DNA from: Erodium maritimum
Taxonomy: Eukaryota > Streptophyta > Magnoliopsida > Geraniales > Geraniaceae
Length of the DNA: 64,000 bases
Direction of reading: 5' to 3'
Assembly (NCBI GenBank): GCA_963921825.1
Contig: OY997589.1
Location: 5,456,001-5,520,000 of the forward strand
Shown: positions 38,541-51,366 of the stretch, one piece after another
How the letters are laid out: the number at the start of each line of letters is the position of its first letter
Numbering within the stretch: position 1 is the first letter of the stretch
Translations under genes and position numbers: made by a program
Notes under the pieces: generated by a model
The model's database searches: none
Told to the model about the DNA's origin: nothing
The model's input: only the letters and a program-made list of their open reading frames with translations

Positions 38541-41001
38541 CGCAACCTTTGAAACTGCTCTGCTAGGGCACAACTATGGTTTTGCGATTTGCGACGTCTC
38601 GGCCGAAGCGATCATGAGTTCGTCTTCTACCTTTGAGAGGTCGGTGTCCCCTTTGGCTGGCGAGGCTGAGAGTGGGGTGGGGGTGATGTTCACCGGGAGG
38701 ACATGGTGGAGCCGCGGTGCACCGTGGACGATGGCGAACGGGGGTTGCATGGCGACCAACTGGGTCGGCCGGTGATGGGGTCGACGGTGGTAGCGAGGGG
38801 TGAGGAGGAGCGCGAGTGGTTGGAGGAGATGGAGGGAACGGTAACATCGCCGGAACTCTCCTCCCCATCGGTCTGGTCTCCTGGCAGGTCGACGACGGGG
38901 CTGACGTTCTCGGTGGTGGCATCGGAAGGGCACGGCCGGGAGGTGAGGCGTAGGCCTCGTCGTGTGCAGGCTGTGGGTCCTCGGCCGAAGGTGAGACGGG
39001 ACCCGGTCATGGAGGAACCGCGTGAGGTGGGGGAGTCGGAGGAGACGCTCCGGGAAGGGGCGGCTCTCATCCCTATCGTGATCTCGTCGACTACGGTGGA
39101 CACGGAATCGGAGTCACCGGAGGCGGCGGCATGGAGAATTAGGAAAGGGAAGGCATCGACGGTTCTACAGCCGGAAGGGATGCAGACTAGGGCGTCGGAG
39201 GCTGCTGGTACGGGTATGGGCTTGATGGCGGATGCGAGGCGGGCAGGCCATCGGGACCAGGCTGGTACGACAGGACCTAACAAGCACCCGTCACCGCAGG
39301 AGGCGTGGACCCCGAGGGCGGGTTCGGGTCCATTGGGTCAAAGCCGAGCCAACTACTCGGGATGGACGAAGGGGGGTCATGGGGACGTGGCACGTTGGGC
39401 GGCGCGGTATGGACCGGGTCCGGGACAGAACCGAGAGGTGGAGACGGCGGGGCAGGGCCGAGTGAATCATGTGATCCCTCGTGCGGGACAGGGGCACGGG
39501 GGGCAGGGGTCTAATCTGTTTGGGGCTCGTGGAGCCTCTGAGCACTTGGGGGGCCTCGATTCCCAAATGGGGGCGATGAGAATTAAGGGAGTGGTGGTAC
39601 CAATGCAGGAGATTACGGGGCAGAGTAACTTATATCGCTTCGCTCTGGCTGCCAAGGTGCTCACCTCTAAGAAGTGTTACTGGAAGGCGGTGGCAGAAAG
39701 GTTGGAGGATGCATGGGGTTTATCAGTGGAGGAAAAGCCTCTAGTTGGGGGCCTTATTGCATTCTTCTTCAAGACTGCAAAGGACATGGATAGAGTGCTG
39801 CTGGGAGAGCCTTGGTCTTTCAGGGACTCCCTGATCTTATTCACGGATCTGAGAGCCCACATGCAGGTCGAGGAGCTGGAGTTCCACCATTTTTCGGTCT
39901 GGGCCCGCGTCTCGAATCTCCCTGTGGGAGCCTGGACGAGGGATGTGGGATTCAGGGTGGGGAATGCCCTGGGGGAGTGCCAGGGGGTGGATGTGGACAA
40001 GGAGGGACTATGCTGGGGGGGGACTTCATGAAAGTCAGGATCAGGGTGGACATCAGGATTCCTCTACAGAGCCAACTTTGGTTCAGGATGTCGGCCTCCC
40101 AAGTACGTACTCGCTTGTTGATATCCTATGAACATCTTCCTGAACACTACTTCGGGTGATGTTGTGCTGGTCACCTATTCCCGGTGTGTCCGGTTGTGGG
40201 AGGCAAAAGGGGCCCATCGCTGAGGGCCCCGGCGGATCCAAGGTCTGGGTTGGAAAAGGCGATGCCGGGTACTAACTGGACGTACCTGAAAGACTGGGGG
40301 AAAGGGGGTTCCGGGGGAAGCAAACCACATACCCCGGTGAGGGCCCAGGAGGCATGGCTGCAGGAGAGGAAGTCGGAGGGTAAAGGGGCCGAGACCCCAG
40401 TTGGGTGGCTTCCGAGGGAAATGTCACCATCCTTGTCAGGCAAGAAAAGGCTGGAAAGGGAGGAGGAACCAGAGGAGGAGGAGCCCTCAGAGGAGTCTGA
40501 GGGGTCATCACGTGCACTGGCGGGGGGCTATAAGCACCATCGCCTTCAGGAATGAGTACCTGGAACCCCAGGAAAGGTTTGGTTGACTGTTTACCCTTCC
40601 TGGTAGCTTGGTGGCAATGGTTTTGCCAACAGTCGAGAAGATGCGTCCCTACCACTTCCGGGTCAGCAATCCCGCGTTCAGGAGCCCTAATATTATCATT
40701 TAAGGGAGGACGACGCACGCTGACTTACCGGGGATGTCATCGGTCCACCATCGGTCAGTTATCTCCTGGTCTGCTCGACCAATACTTTTTGGTTGGCGCA
40801 TATTGTATCGGTATCTTAGGACGCTACAGCACAGTTCACCCCCCGACCGTCTCTATGCATATGAGCATCATTCACTTTTCAGTATTTATGTTTCGATTTC
40901 TAGTTCTTTCTGTTATGAAATTGTAAGGGTTCTGTCGTTTGATAGTCCCAAAACGCTATTATCTATTTAATAATATTGTCATTTCTCTCAACAAAAAAAA
41001 A
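38541..41001 (+). mobile_element. LINE retrotransposon with ORF1 only; ORF2 nearly all deleted
   Basis: The element has a GC-rich 5' part, an ORF1 remnant, and a 3' region ending in an A tract (40993-41001). An 8-bp AACTATAA occurs at 38533-38540 and at 41000-41007 overlapping the A tail, a possible target duplication that would set the limits. ORF2, which should encode endonuclease and reverse transcriptase over some 3-4 kb, is represented only by a start-like MSTWNPRKGL at 40552 before the sequence runs into 3' UTR. The copy cannot move by itself. Confidence 0.75.
38703..40159 (+). pseudogene. LINE ORF1 remnant with DUF4283 domain and broken zinc knuckle
   Basis: The frame from 38703 has a low-complexity basic N-terminal region, then a DUF4283-like domain (about 39620-39930) with LTSKKCYWKAVAERLEDAWG, DRVLLGEPWSF and FHHFSVWARVSNLP. 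It ends at 40031, after a G run (40014-40021) at which the matching frame shifts. The continuation in another frame (MKVRIRVDIRIPL, LISYEHLPEHYFG) leads to a stop and a degenerate CCHC knuckle (CCAGHLFPVC). Such proteins bind LINE RNA. At least one frameshift and one stop make it a pseudogene. Confidence 0.8.
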
Positions 41002-44000
41002 CTATAAGATATTTTCCCGAAATTCTAATAACATACTATTTTTGATTCATTTGTTGGGCTTTGTTAATACTCAAACTCCACAAATGTGTGCTGCCTACGT
41101 TTACTGAGTTTCATCGTCCTTTATCTTTGGATATTACTCCTAACCATTGCTAGAACACAAACACAATACATATAACATATTCACTGTATTATGAGGTAAG
41201 CTTCAATAGTAAGGACCTTGCGGTTGTCTGCAACCACCATTTCATATCTTCTTCTTCCAAACGACTGCGACAGTAGTCACCGCACTTTCAGGGTGAAAGA
41301 CGATATTAAATATCCGCAAAAATACTAGTCCCGTTTGCTAGCCAAACTAGCAACACGAAGTGATGGACAGAAAGCTACATCTCTTGCATGTACTTCATGT
41401 TCCAAACCACACGCAAGAACAGAACGTTCCTGTTATAGCTCGTAGCCTTTTTTTTTTTTTTTATATTTAGGTTTAGGGTTAGGTGCAAAAAGGATTATGT
41501 TTTGTTGTGTCTGTGCCCATTGTCAATGCAGTGATGTGGCTTTATGCACTCTCACGATGTCTCATGCTCCTTTTTCGTGATGATCCATCTTATCATATAC
41601 TGTAGTGTTATAAAACTATTGTACGTCGGTATCTTAAATCTTTAATATTTTATTTAGAGTATTTTAATTTTTTTTGTTATCTCATTATCTTTAAATTTTT
41701 ATTAATTTATTTAGGGTATTTTAAATCTTTTTTGTGTCGCATCAGTACCCTAAACTTTCATTAATTTCATTTTAGTACCCACCGTTAACTTTTCATCTGA
41801 TTTTCCATCCAAAATAGGTAAAATGACCTTAATACCCCTCACTAACAATCATATTTAAGGTAAAATTAACGGTAGGTACTAAAATATAATTAATGAAAGT
41901 TTAGGGTACTAAAGTGACACGAAAAAATTTAAGGTATTTAAAATGAAATATACAAGATTCAGGGTACTGAGGTGGAATTAACCATAATTTTATTTAGATC
42001 CTTTGGGGATGGGTGTTATCGAACCTAACATCAATAATGGGTGCTTAATTACATAATCATACACGTTTTTTGAAATTTGTATATATGGGTGGGTTGTCTA
42101 TTATCGTTCTTTTTAATGATCTTATTCGGACAATCACGTTATATTTATATGAGTAATTATATCGACCTATAATAGTCATCTTCAGTCTAAATACGTTCAG
42201 GTGATCCATTATAATTTTGTTTGATTATGGTAATCTTATTTTAATGTGTGTTTTATTTCAATTTGTAGTTCGTGTGCAATGTATTCTTGATTTATCCATA
42301 CACTTCGATGTAGTTTGACTTAATAACGCCTTTAATTATGTGATACTAGTGAATTGATTGACATGCACACATACAATCGGACAGGAATACAAATAAATCC
42401 TCTTTCTATCTCAAAAGTATGGAAGCTAGTTAGGGTTGATTATTGAGATGAGACATTAATAGTACCCTACACACAAATAATGTCATAGGAGTTGACACTG
42501 AAATACATTTTAGTCTATGTAAACAGTCCTTTTGGAAATGGACTCATCATATACAAAACAAACTTTGATGTTGTTATCAAAACAATGACGTTAAAACATC
42601 AATCAAATGTAATTGATTAAGCTTAATCATCGAAGATAAAGCATCGTAAATAATGATTCAGGAACAAAAAAAAAACAAAGTTTGTGAGAGACAAAGACAT
42701 GTTGTCTCCACTTATTAGGATCAAAGTTTCTCATGACTTCCGATTATTTTCATAATCTTCTCATAAGTGGATTTCCTTTTTTGCTTTCTAGGTCATCAAT
42801 ATGTGTACAAACCGATCATGATCAATGAGTTGTCGAACTCTTTCGAGATTTTAATCTTTGCACTTAAAGCCTACAAACACATGCACGTAAATAAGCACAA
42901 GCCTAATTAGCTGCCTAATCATAAATGGAAATGTCTCATTTTCTTAACCTAATTACGCTTTATTACGTGTTAGTGTGTAAATATGAGAAAACAACAATTC
43001 ATGCGCCAGCCACATCAATTCAAAGCTGGAGGATTGTACATCCACAATTGAATGCTGAGCAAGCAAATAAACAACTTGATAATTAATTAATTGTGAATAA
43101 TCCATCTCATAAGTCATAACCATAATCATTAGAATTAGTAACTAATAGGATTCCTTTTCTCATCTAAAACTTTTTAACGAATAGTTATGCTTTAAATGTT
43201 AATTAGTTTTGATACATATAGTTTTTCTTCTTTTAACGAAAGATACTGGGATTGTATCATTTATATTGGAAACTTCATAATAACAAAACATGGGAGACAA
43301 GGCATTTTTGGTGGACAATTCGAACTCTTCGATAGACCAGCACAGTTTAATAACTGTGGCCTTTGTCATGATACATATTAAGTTGTTTAATTGTTGTTTG
43401 ATCTTATGGTGCAGACTTGTTGTTTTATGTGAGGATTGCACTAGTACATCAGGGATTACATCAATCGACCGAAGTTAATGGTTAGTAGGTGTTAACCGTA
43501 GGGTCGGGACCTTTTCTCTCCCCAACGTCCCGTATCCCCCGGCTCTGGAGAGGTTGTTTTCCAGATGTCGACTATATTCCCAAAACTCATACGCAGTTTT
43601 TAAATTTTGATCTATTTAAAAACTCAAAATGTTAATCAAGTATTTTTTTTATTAGATAGAAAATATATCTAAATCTTGAGACGTACAACTTAAATATAAT
43701 GGGTACGATAATTCCAATATTTCGTCTCACGAACATTAAAGGTGGATATAATAGACATTTTACATACGATGTCCCATTGTCATGACGTTATAATCAATAA
43801 TGGGTTATAGCTAAGCCAGTAGCATATGTGTGCACAAATTGGGGGTGCAAATAAATGACTTGATTGGCTTGTGTTTAGCCAAAATGGGGCACTGTATATT
43901 TCCTAGTGGTCCAAAGGAATAAAATAAAACAAATAAATATTACATCGTAAAATTATATTCCCATTTTATAAGCATGGACAGTACACATGCACTGCACCCA

Positions 44001-44750
44001 TATATTAATAGAAAAACATTATTAATTACATGTTCATCGTCATGTCACTATAACCGGTAACTGAGATCATCAGTTACTATTAGGGCAAGTGGTGCATAAT
44101 CAAAGTCATTTTATAGTAAATGATAAAGTGCAGTAGATTTTTCGTTTTAGAAACCATTTTTCGAAACACATTAACTTGAGCTAGCTTACAATTTCAACCT
44201 AGATCATGCCTCATCCGTCAATTAAAGGGTTATATCAACTTTTTTTATATACAAAAATAATTAAAAAAAAAGTGAATCAAATCTATATATATTTGCATTC
44301 TTTTATAAAAAAATCTAGCAATAAAATTATCAAAAATAAAAACTATATATATCAACAAAGTTACAAATGCAAAAGAGAATAAATCCATTAATTAACTCGA
44401 AAAGAGCATATAGTAAAAAGTAAAATAAGATTATACCTAAACATACACGCTCATATAACACCTATGTGACTAGAAACTCTGTTTTTATATTGGGAATTCA
44501 GCACTGCTTAAATATCATACCCCCAACCGCTTAGCAAACTGCGTACGGTGTGATTTACATGTACATCCGTCGATGAGCGAAGAAAAGAATGCCAAATAGA
44601 CATTTGGATGTAGACGAGTATCACTAAAGTCGATCTGGAGATGCGGAGGGGACAGATATAGGAGAGGGACTAACGCTCGATCCAAATCATAAATATCAGC
44701 AATGTAAGCTGTGTACGACTCAACATCATTCAAAACCATATTAACCCACC
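41002..44750. other. Intergenic region with one fold-back element
   Basis: No gene supported over about 3.7 kb of AT-rich DNA. A poly(T) tract lies at about 41449-41464 and a fold-back element at 41620-41990. Sequence around 43440-43560 is locally GC-rich but unrecognised. Confidence 0.45.
41620..41990. mobile_element. Fold-back/MITE-like element
   Basis: Inverted arms: GTACCCTAAACTTTCATTAA (about 41741-41760) pairs with TTAATGAAAGTTTAGGGTAC (about 41891-41910), and TTTTAGTACCCACCGTTAA pairs with the TTAACGGTAGGTACTAAAA stretch. Similarity continues outward in degenerate form. Ends are approximate; no target duplication was identified. Confidence 0.65.
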
Positions 44751-44754
44751 TTTT

Positions 44755-45110
44755 TTTATCGGGGAGAAAGAAATGCATTAAAGAAAATAAAGTGTGGATA
44801 CCGGGATAGGAACCACTAGCCACCAAAACTAGGTCCAACAAAGATCCAAACAGATAAGGAGAAAGCAACAAAAGGCAATAAGCAAACAATAAAGGCCGCC
44901 CCAGTCCACCACAACAACCACAAACTTGTCAGATTAACGAATAGTGCTTTAGGGGATCACACTGAGCAACTTCAGCCGGACTAGTGAACAGTACCACAGG
45001 AGACCGAACGGGTGGATCCTCTGGCCTCAAGAAGGCTAAGTGATATGCTCCCCTACACCCAATAACAGGTACTCATCGGACCCCACCAAGATAAGGAACC
45101 CCAACACGAC
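44755..45110 (-). mobile_element. 5'-truncated LINE, 3' portion (split by solo LTR A)
   Basis: On the - strand this part ends AATGCATTTCTTTCTCCCCG, then GATAAAAAAA, a LINE-like 3' end with A tail near 44750-44756. It is interrupted at 45110 by the solo LTR and resumes at 47653 beyond the duplicated ACGAC. Confidence 0.65.
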
Positions 45111-47652
45111 TGTAAAACCCGCTTCGTTTAAAAGTGTAGTAAAGTGCAAATTGAAACGTCAAGGTGGGTTTTTGCAACGAGTAAATTTGGAGAAGGAGTT
45201 TCAAAAAAAAAAGTACAAAAGAGGGGAGAAGGGAGTGTTTTGGGCTGAGCCTGGAACTGGACCAGCTCAGGCCCACTGACTGGGCAGCGGCCCAACTAAG
45301 GGAGCCCAACCCGAGTAGGACTCAGGGTCCAACCCTACAAAAGAGGGCAAAACCCTAGTGAAGGGTACTGTTCACCCACGCCCACGCCACAGATGCTCTC
45401 TCGAGCCTCTGCTTCTTCTCTCGCGAACCGGAGAATGTCCGGCGACGGCGTCTCGTCCTCCGGCGACCTTCCCCTCCTGTTCTGTCCAGTTCGCCGTCTT
45501 CTTCTTCCTTCCTTTGGTACCGTCAGAGCCCACGGTCGAAGCAAAGGAGACCTCGCCGGAATGCTCGAGTTCGAGCTCTCCAGTCCAACCCCCGCCGGCG
45601 ACGGCGAAATCACGCGATGGGTGTCTCCCTCGCCTCTTCCCTCTTTGTTTTCGACTTCACCTCGCCGGGAATCGCACTTCCCGAGCTCGTTTCGAGCAGT
45701 GGCGAACGAAACCCTCGCCGGCGAAGCAGGTTCCTCAGATCTGAAGGAAGACGACGAGGGTCACGTTCCAGGCCTCGCCGGCACAGCTACGACGTCACCA
45801 GCAACCCTCCGCCCCTCGCCGCTCCGTTTCCCCTTGATTCCGAGCGTTTCTGACGCGGTGGTCGACGGACGGAGTACCACTGCTCGCCGAGGATGTCGCC
45901 GGAGCAAGGGAACCATCGGGCTCGGGCCAGACAGATACCGGGCCGGAAGAACCTTGGGCCAGCAGCTAGAACAGGCCTTGGCCCATTGCATGGACGGGCC
46001 GTGAATCGGGCAGGCCCAGGTTGGACCTGGATCAGGTCAGACCCGGGTCAGCTTGGTTCCGGGTCCGGGTCTGGACCAGGTCTGGGTCGGGTCTGGGCCC
46101 GGATCCGGGTCAACCCGACTGTAAAGAAAATGATTTTAAAATCTGATTTACTTAATTGATCTACTCGATTCAAGGTGAGAATTTAAAGGATAAATTTGGA
46201 TAAATCAATGGACCTTGACAATTATTAATTTTGACTGGACTTTTAATTGTCAAAACTAGTTGGGACTCCGCCCGAGAACAAGGGCTTGGATCCGAGCTAG
46301 AAGACCGAAGATCACGCCGGGACCCGAGTGAAGAACGGAGCAGTGACCACCGGGCTTCATCAAAGCGTTGAGAGCAAGACCTCGAGGTAGGGAAAGCCTT
46401 AACCTCTCGTTTACGATGCCTAGTATGCATGCTAGGTTAATAAAATTGGAAAGGTCCTAGAAATGCCTATAGGATGCGAATAACTAGCACAATCGTCTTT
46501 CAATTACTAATAATCGGAAATGTCTAGTTGTGAACGATTAGGATGCCAATCACTAGTGTAATTCGCATTTCAATACGTGGGATATGATTGTCTGGTAGAG
46601 GAGCCTTGGCAAAGCCCTCGGATTAGTTGCGTGTTAGGATCACATGCTTGGTTGTTGATTGCTTAGTGGATAGGCTAAAGAGTCTAATGAAACTAGTGGA
46701 ATTGCATGCTTGAATGCTCTTTTGAAGGCTTTATGATTAATTGATTACACTCGTACTTGCTCGTTGATTGTATTCGAATGATTACTTGTTTTACTTGATT
46801 GGTTGTGTGGAGCATCGAATATGACTGGTTGTACCGCGCGGTGCAATCAGGTGATCGATGCCCCGGTGGTTCGAAACTGGTAAGTGAACGGTAAGTTGGA
46901 TTCGTGTGATTGGTGTGCTATGTTGCGTGATTACGTGTACTGTTTGTTGTGGTGAATTGGTGGTTGTTGAGCTTGTATTATTTCGTGTTCGGTTGAGTGC
47001 GTATTCAATTATTAACTGCTTATTATTAAATTGTCCAAGTGTATGCTCTCCATGGGAGTAATACACTTGGTTCCCGAGGACATAAGATCCCTTGGAGACG
47101 TTTCTGAGAATCCCGACGATAAGCGCCCCGAAGGGTTGTTTCCGGGTGCCTCAATGTTATGCGTCTCCTCCGGATTTGAGGGAAAATCCGAGAGGACACA
47201 TCAGGTGGATCGGAGGGTGGAGACTTCATGTGCCACGGCATTGGTTGATTTCTCTGTTACCTGTGTTTGTTAAGATGTCTTTGGTTGACTTTGTTGATTG
47301 ACCTTTTTGAGCTGAAAGTCTATCTCGTTATGTGTTTTCCCTACTGAGCGCAAGCTCACCCCTTCAAGTTTATGGTTGTGTTTACAGGTTTGATTGAGGA
47401 GTAGAAGCTCGGGAGCTTCTCGGTGTGGGTGTCCTTGGAGACTTCATGTTTTATCTTTATTTCAGTTGAACCCGATTTTGTGAACATCTATTATTACACC
47501 CCTGGAGGGCTATTGTGGTTTGAACTCAGATTTCGGATTTGTTTCTATTATTGGAGATTTCTCAAGAACTAAAAGGTTGTTTATTTAATTTATTATCTTC
47601 TATTGCTCGTCATGCCTCGGGTCCGGGCGATAACCGGATTTGGGGCGTGACA
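45111..47652 (+). mobile_element. Solo LTR A (2542 bp), Ty3/gypsy type
   Basis: It starts TGTAAAACCCGCTTCG, ends GGGGCGTGACA, and is flanked by an exact 5-bp direct repeat ACGAC (45106-45110 and 47653-47657). No internal retroviral domain, primer-binding site or second LTR is present, so it is a solo LTR left by recombination. The end GGGGCGTGACA is common in long-LTR plant gypsy elements of the Tekay/Del type (inference). It is clearly related to solo LTR B at 60114. Open frames inside it (for example at 45393-46004) are GC-rich and proline/arginine-rich and do not look like host genes. Confidence 0.9.
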
Positions 47653-48330
47653 ACGACCCCTGAACAAGCACTAGCCAGACCTAATAGGAGAATACCATCG
47701 AAGATGACCAGGGGACTAAGTTCTGAACTTCGTGAACATAGCACAAAAATCCTTAGGCGCTCTTAATCAGCGCTGCAACCGGAGACTCGATCCACTCAAG
47801 AATACTAAATTGTTGGTCGCTCGCCCTCAAGCTGAAAAAAGACCCATACTGAACCCTAGCTAGCAAGATTCTCTACTCAATAGTAGCGGACCTAGAGAAA
47901 ACTCGTTGATTGCTTTTAAGTAGAACTGTCACAACCCCAAAAGCTCAATGTCGACCCACTCAGACCATAATTTCTCGTCTCCACTAGAGAGATCCAAGAC
48001 TCAAGAAAGAGAGCCAACAACGACAGAATACCCACAACACCCACCACGCCATAATCAGAGACCAAACCCTCTAGGTCTACGAACATGCGACAAACCAGTG
48101 ACTGATATCCTCACTTCCTCGAACACACATTACGCACATCCACCCACCTATCGGTATCGGGGGCTCTCTTTCCATTAAAAGGAAATAGTGGCCACACCAT
48201 TCTAAGCGAACAACCAGGCAAACTTTTGAACCTTGGGTGGGACCAAAACAGACCAGATCACGGACGTCCAAAGAACCGTCCGACTTGTTACCCGACGAAC
48301 CTAAAACCATCAACTCCCATAGCAAAATTT
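47653..48330 (-). mobile_element. 5'-truncated LINE, zf-RVT-containing portion
   Basis: On the - strand the frame at 48325-48077 encodes a zinc-finger-like CVMCVRGSEDISHWFVACS that fits the zf-RVT domain found at the C terminus of plant LINE ORF2. Reading on gives a VWSLIMAWW-like patch. Upstream of about 48330 the sequence becomes AT-rich, so the copy is 5'-truncated. It joins the 44755-45110 part once the solo LTR is removed. Confidence 0.7.
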
Positions 48331-49653
48331 ACATGCAAACATAGAATTTGTTTTAATAAAAATAATAAAACCACATATGTAATTTAAACGGATCAAAACC
48401 CTAAACATAAAGAAAAATTTAAATAATATAATATGAAGAATATCAATCTAGCTTAAAGAAAACTTATTTATGTGACTCATACGAGTCAAAATTAATAAAT
48501 TCAATATATATATATATATTAAAATCATATATTTCGGTTTATAATATATTCAAATAAAAACCAAAATATTTCATCTTTGCATGTTTATACTTGACAGCTT
48601 AATACTCTCGACAACATAATATGGTTATACTAGTGTAGAAAAACATAATCCAATGATACATATATCATGAACAATGAACAAGTAGATGAATGCAAAGATG
48701 AGGTAAATAGTTTAGAAAATAGAAAGTCAAAGGTGAGAGGCACAAGAGTAGAGACAAACAGTGACAAGGGAAGGAGACAGAGATCCGCAAATATCAAAAG
48801 CATACATTCCCAAATCTCACAGAAACTGATGATAAAAATCATGGAGATAGATATGCACCAAGCACGAGGCTCTTTTTAACTTGCCTTGGCGCCATTTTTC
48901 CTTGCCAAAGCAACGGTCGACTTTCTCGGGTTAAATCCACACGTGGGCTTGAAAGTGACTGCGCTCCGGCTGCAGGGGACACCCCGACCCTTGCCCGCCT
49001 CGTGTAGGTCCCCCCTCCTAGTCAAAGTCAACCTTTTTTGTCCTCTAACAACCTTATATTAGGACCTTCATTTGAGACTCATAATCATGGTTACAAAAAT
49101 ATCCTCTCAACTACTCATTTATGTATGCATTGTGACATTTGTGATACATGTGATTCATGCTATTCAAGAAAAAAATGATTCGTAGTGTTATTAAGTTTTT
49201 GTGGTAGTTCATCGAGTGTGGTAGAATTTCAAATCGAAAATTAAATATGACTTTGAGTTATAAGTCCATGTTTTATCTACGTGTGCTTGAAATCCGATAC
49301 ATAGCAGATATATACATAAATAATGTCAAAGTCATACAAAAATGTGAATGAAAATATCATTTTAAAGACTATGGTATTTATTTGTAGTAGGAATATACTT
49401 GTTGATCTTTCTTTTTTCTTCTTTAGGTCATAACTGATAACTAATATAGTGATGAGAGGAGGCACGATAACCCTCAAACTAAAAGGAAATAACACCCGGG
49501 TTCTAAATATACAAATTTTCCCCTCCAGATGACATCGGATGGCCAAAAAACGTCTTTGATCATGACAAAGAAATGAGTTTTTCTCGGGAGGCCATTTCGA
49601 ACCCAAAACGCTAGGGTTTTGTCGGATTCTGATACTAACGTTATATCATCAAT
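48331..49653. other. Intergenic, unresolved
   Basis: No gene supported. A GC-rich island at 48880-49020 carries CACGAGGC near its start and GCCTCGTG near its end (about 140 bases apart). The rest is AT-rich, with a TA dinucleotide run near 48507-48520. Confidence 0.4.
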
Positions 49654-51366
49654 TTGGACTGCACCAAAAGGCCGGGGATAACATGCTCTCAACTACTCCT
49701 TGGCCGAAATCTCACTAGAGTACATTCGATGGCCGTGGGGAGGAGAAAGGATTATATGTCCTTTTCAACTTTCTGCTCAGTGTTGATTGCTTATTATGAA
49801 GAGTACTATGATATCGTTACCCAGAAGAAGGCCTCTGCTAAGGTTGTGGATCAATCGGGGTTGGATGTCCTGAATGGTCGACATGAGCGCCTTGGTCAGA
49901 AGAAGGGAGTGTAAGTAGACGCAAAGCCGAAAAAGATGACTTCTGATGAAGGAAAGAGGGACGATGTGAACATGAAGTCTGCAGACAGGTCTGTTATTCA
50001 TCGACCCAGACGGAGGTGGAGGTATCATGCCCAGAAGAAAGGGGATTCGAAGGTCGGTGCTGGTGGGGTTTCAGGTCAGTTTGGAGCGTTGATCTCCCTG
50101 GCCAATGATCATGGATGTCATCCATCGACGTCCGAGTTTGGATCCAGATTATGGATGCAAATCGTAGAGGACGAGTTGTTTGTCTGTAATCTACCTTTTG
50201 GCACCACAGTGGAATGGCTCAGGGACACTTTTGGACCCTTTGGAGAAATAGTTTCCTCGGTTGCGCTCAACCGCCCCAATAACAAGGCTCAATTGTATAA
50301 ATTTGTGCGATTTAAGTTGAATGAATCAATGACTCAGGCTGTAGAATGAAGGAACAGGCTGAAGGTGAACGGATACTCGTTGTTTGTCGCTCTTGCCAGA
50401 AGTAGGAAACCCAGTTCTGACACCAGCCTGAAATAGAGCACGGGGGAAACGTCTGCTCTTGGATCTAAAGGAACCATTCTTTCGGTGTTGGGTAGTGGTT
50501 CAGTAGGGATGGCTTCTCACGATGAACCGGTAGTGTCTGAGCCCTCATCGGAGAATTATCAAAAGAAATCTCGTTATATTTACGGTTGATCAAGTTGGTG
50601 AGAGGGCTCCCATGGTTGAGCCTGGTCTGACAGCGGGTCATTCTCTAGCGGCGTGACTGGACTTGCTTCCGACAAAGTGGGAGGATCTTTGGTCAATCAA
50701 TCGGATTTGAATTTCAATTTAGATTCGATTGCTGATCTTCCCATGGATTGTGGTATCAATCATTCCGTGATTTTCTAATCAGTTCGAGTGGGGAACGGGA
50801 AGATTACGTTGATGGGTCGTCTAGGTGAAAGTTGCAATCAAAATGGGTTGGACGGGTTGCTTGCGAGTCAAGCAACCCATGTAGGTCCGACCCAAAACCC
50901 AGCCCATTTCAATGCAAACCCAACCCAAACCGGTTTAGATTCATCTTTTGTGGGTTTTGAGGAGCTGGGAGCTAATGCTGGTGTTTCTGGAGAAGTCGTT
51001 CAATTGTCGGTCCAAGAGCAGAGTAGTCCTTGGAAGGACGTCGTTCTTAAACTTGGATGTAAGCCTCTGAAGCAGCAATCAGGCTCATTGAAAGGTCCCA
51101 ATATCTTCACTTTACCAGGTCAAAGGCTCAATCCGTAGTTGCAGCATCTTCTATGCCTGATGCATGGACTCAAATTCGTGCTTTGACAACCAAGAAGAAA
51201 ACTGGATATACTAATTTTGTGCTTGTTTGTTTTAGGAAAATGCATTTTCCTATTAGCTCCCCTTATTGGAGCTGCCCTATAATTGTTGATCCAGTCTTTG
51301 ACCTTAAAGACCATTTCCTCCTGGTTGTGCTATTTTCTTAATAAATTTTCGAGCTTATAAAAAAAA
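49654..51366 (+). mobile_element. LINE remnant with RRM-type ORF1; ORF2 lost
   Basis: One frame runs, with in-frame stops at 49912, 50347 and 50434, through an RRM-like fold (LFVCNLPFGTTVEWLRDTFG, FGEIVSSVALNR, KFVRFKLNES; about 50176-50345), then a Gln/Asn/Ser-rich stretch (50788-51138) typical of plant LINE ORF1 C-terminal regions. The 3' end has AATAAATTTTCGAGC and an A tract at 51359-51366. No endonuclease or reverse transcriptase is present. The 5' limit is uncertain. Confidence 0.65.

Noticed and set aside
38563-39283. Antisense open frames over the LINE 5' part
   Set aside because: Shadows of a GC-rich region; the + strand DUF4283 reading explains the locus.
45393-46004. Open frames of up to 203 residues in solo LTR A
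   Set aside because: They lie wholly inside an LTR bounded by target duplications, are of biased composition, and resemble no protein family.
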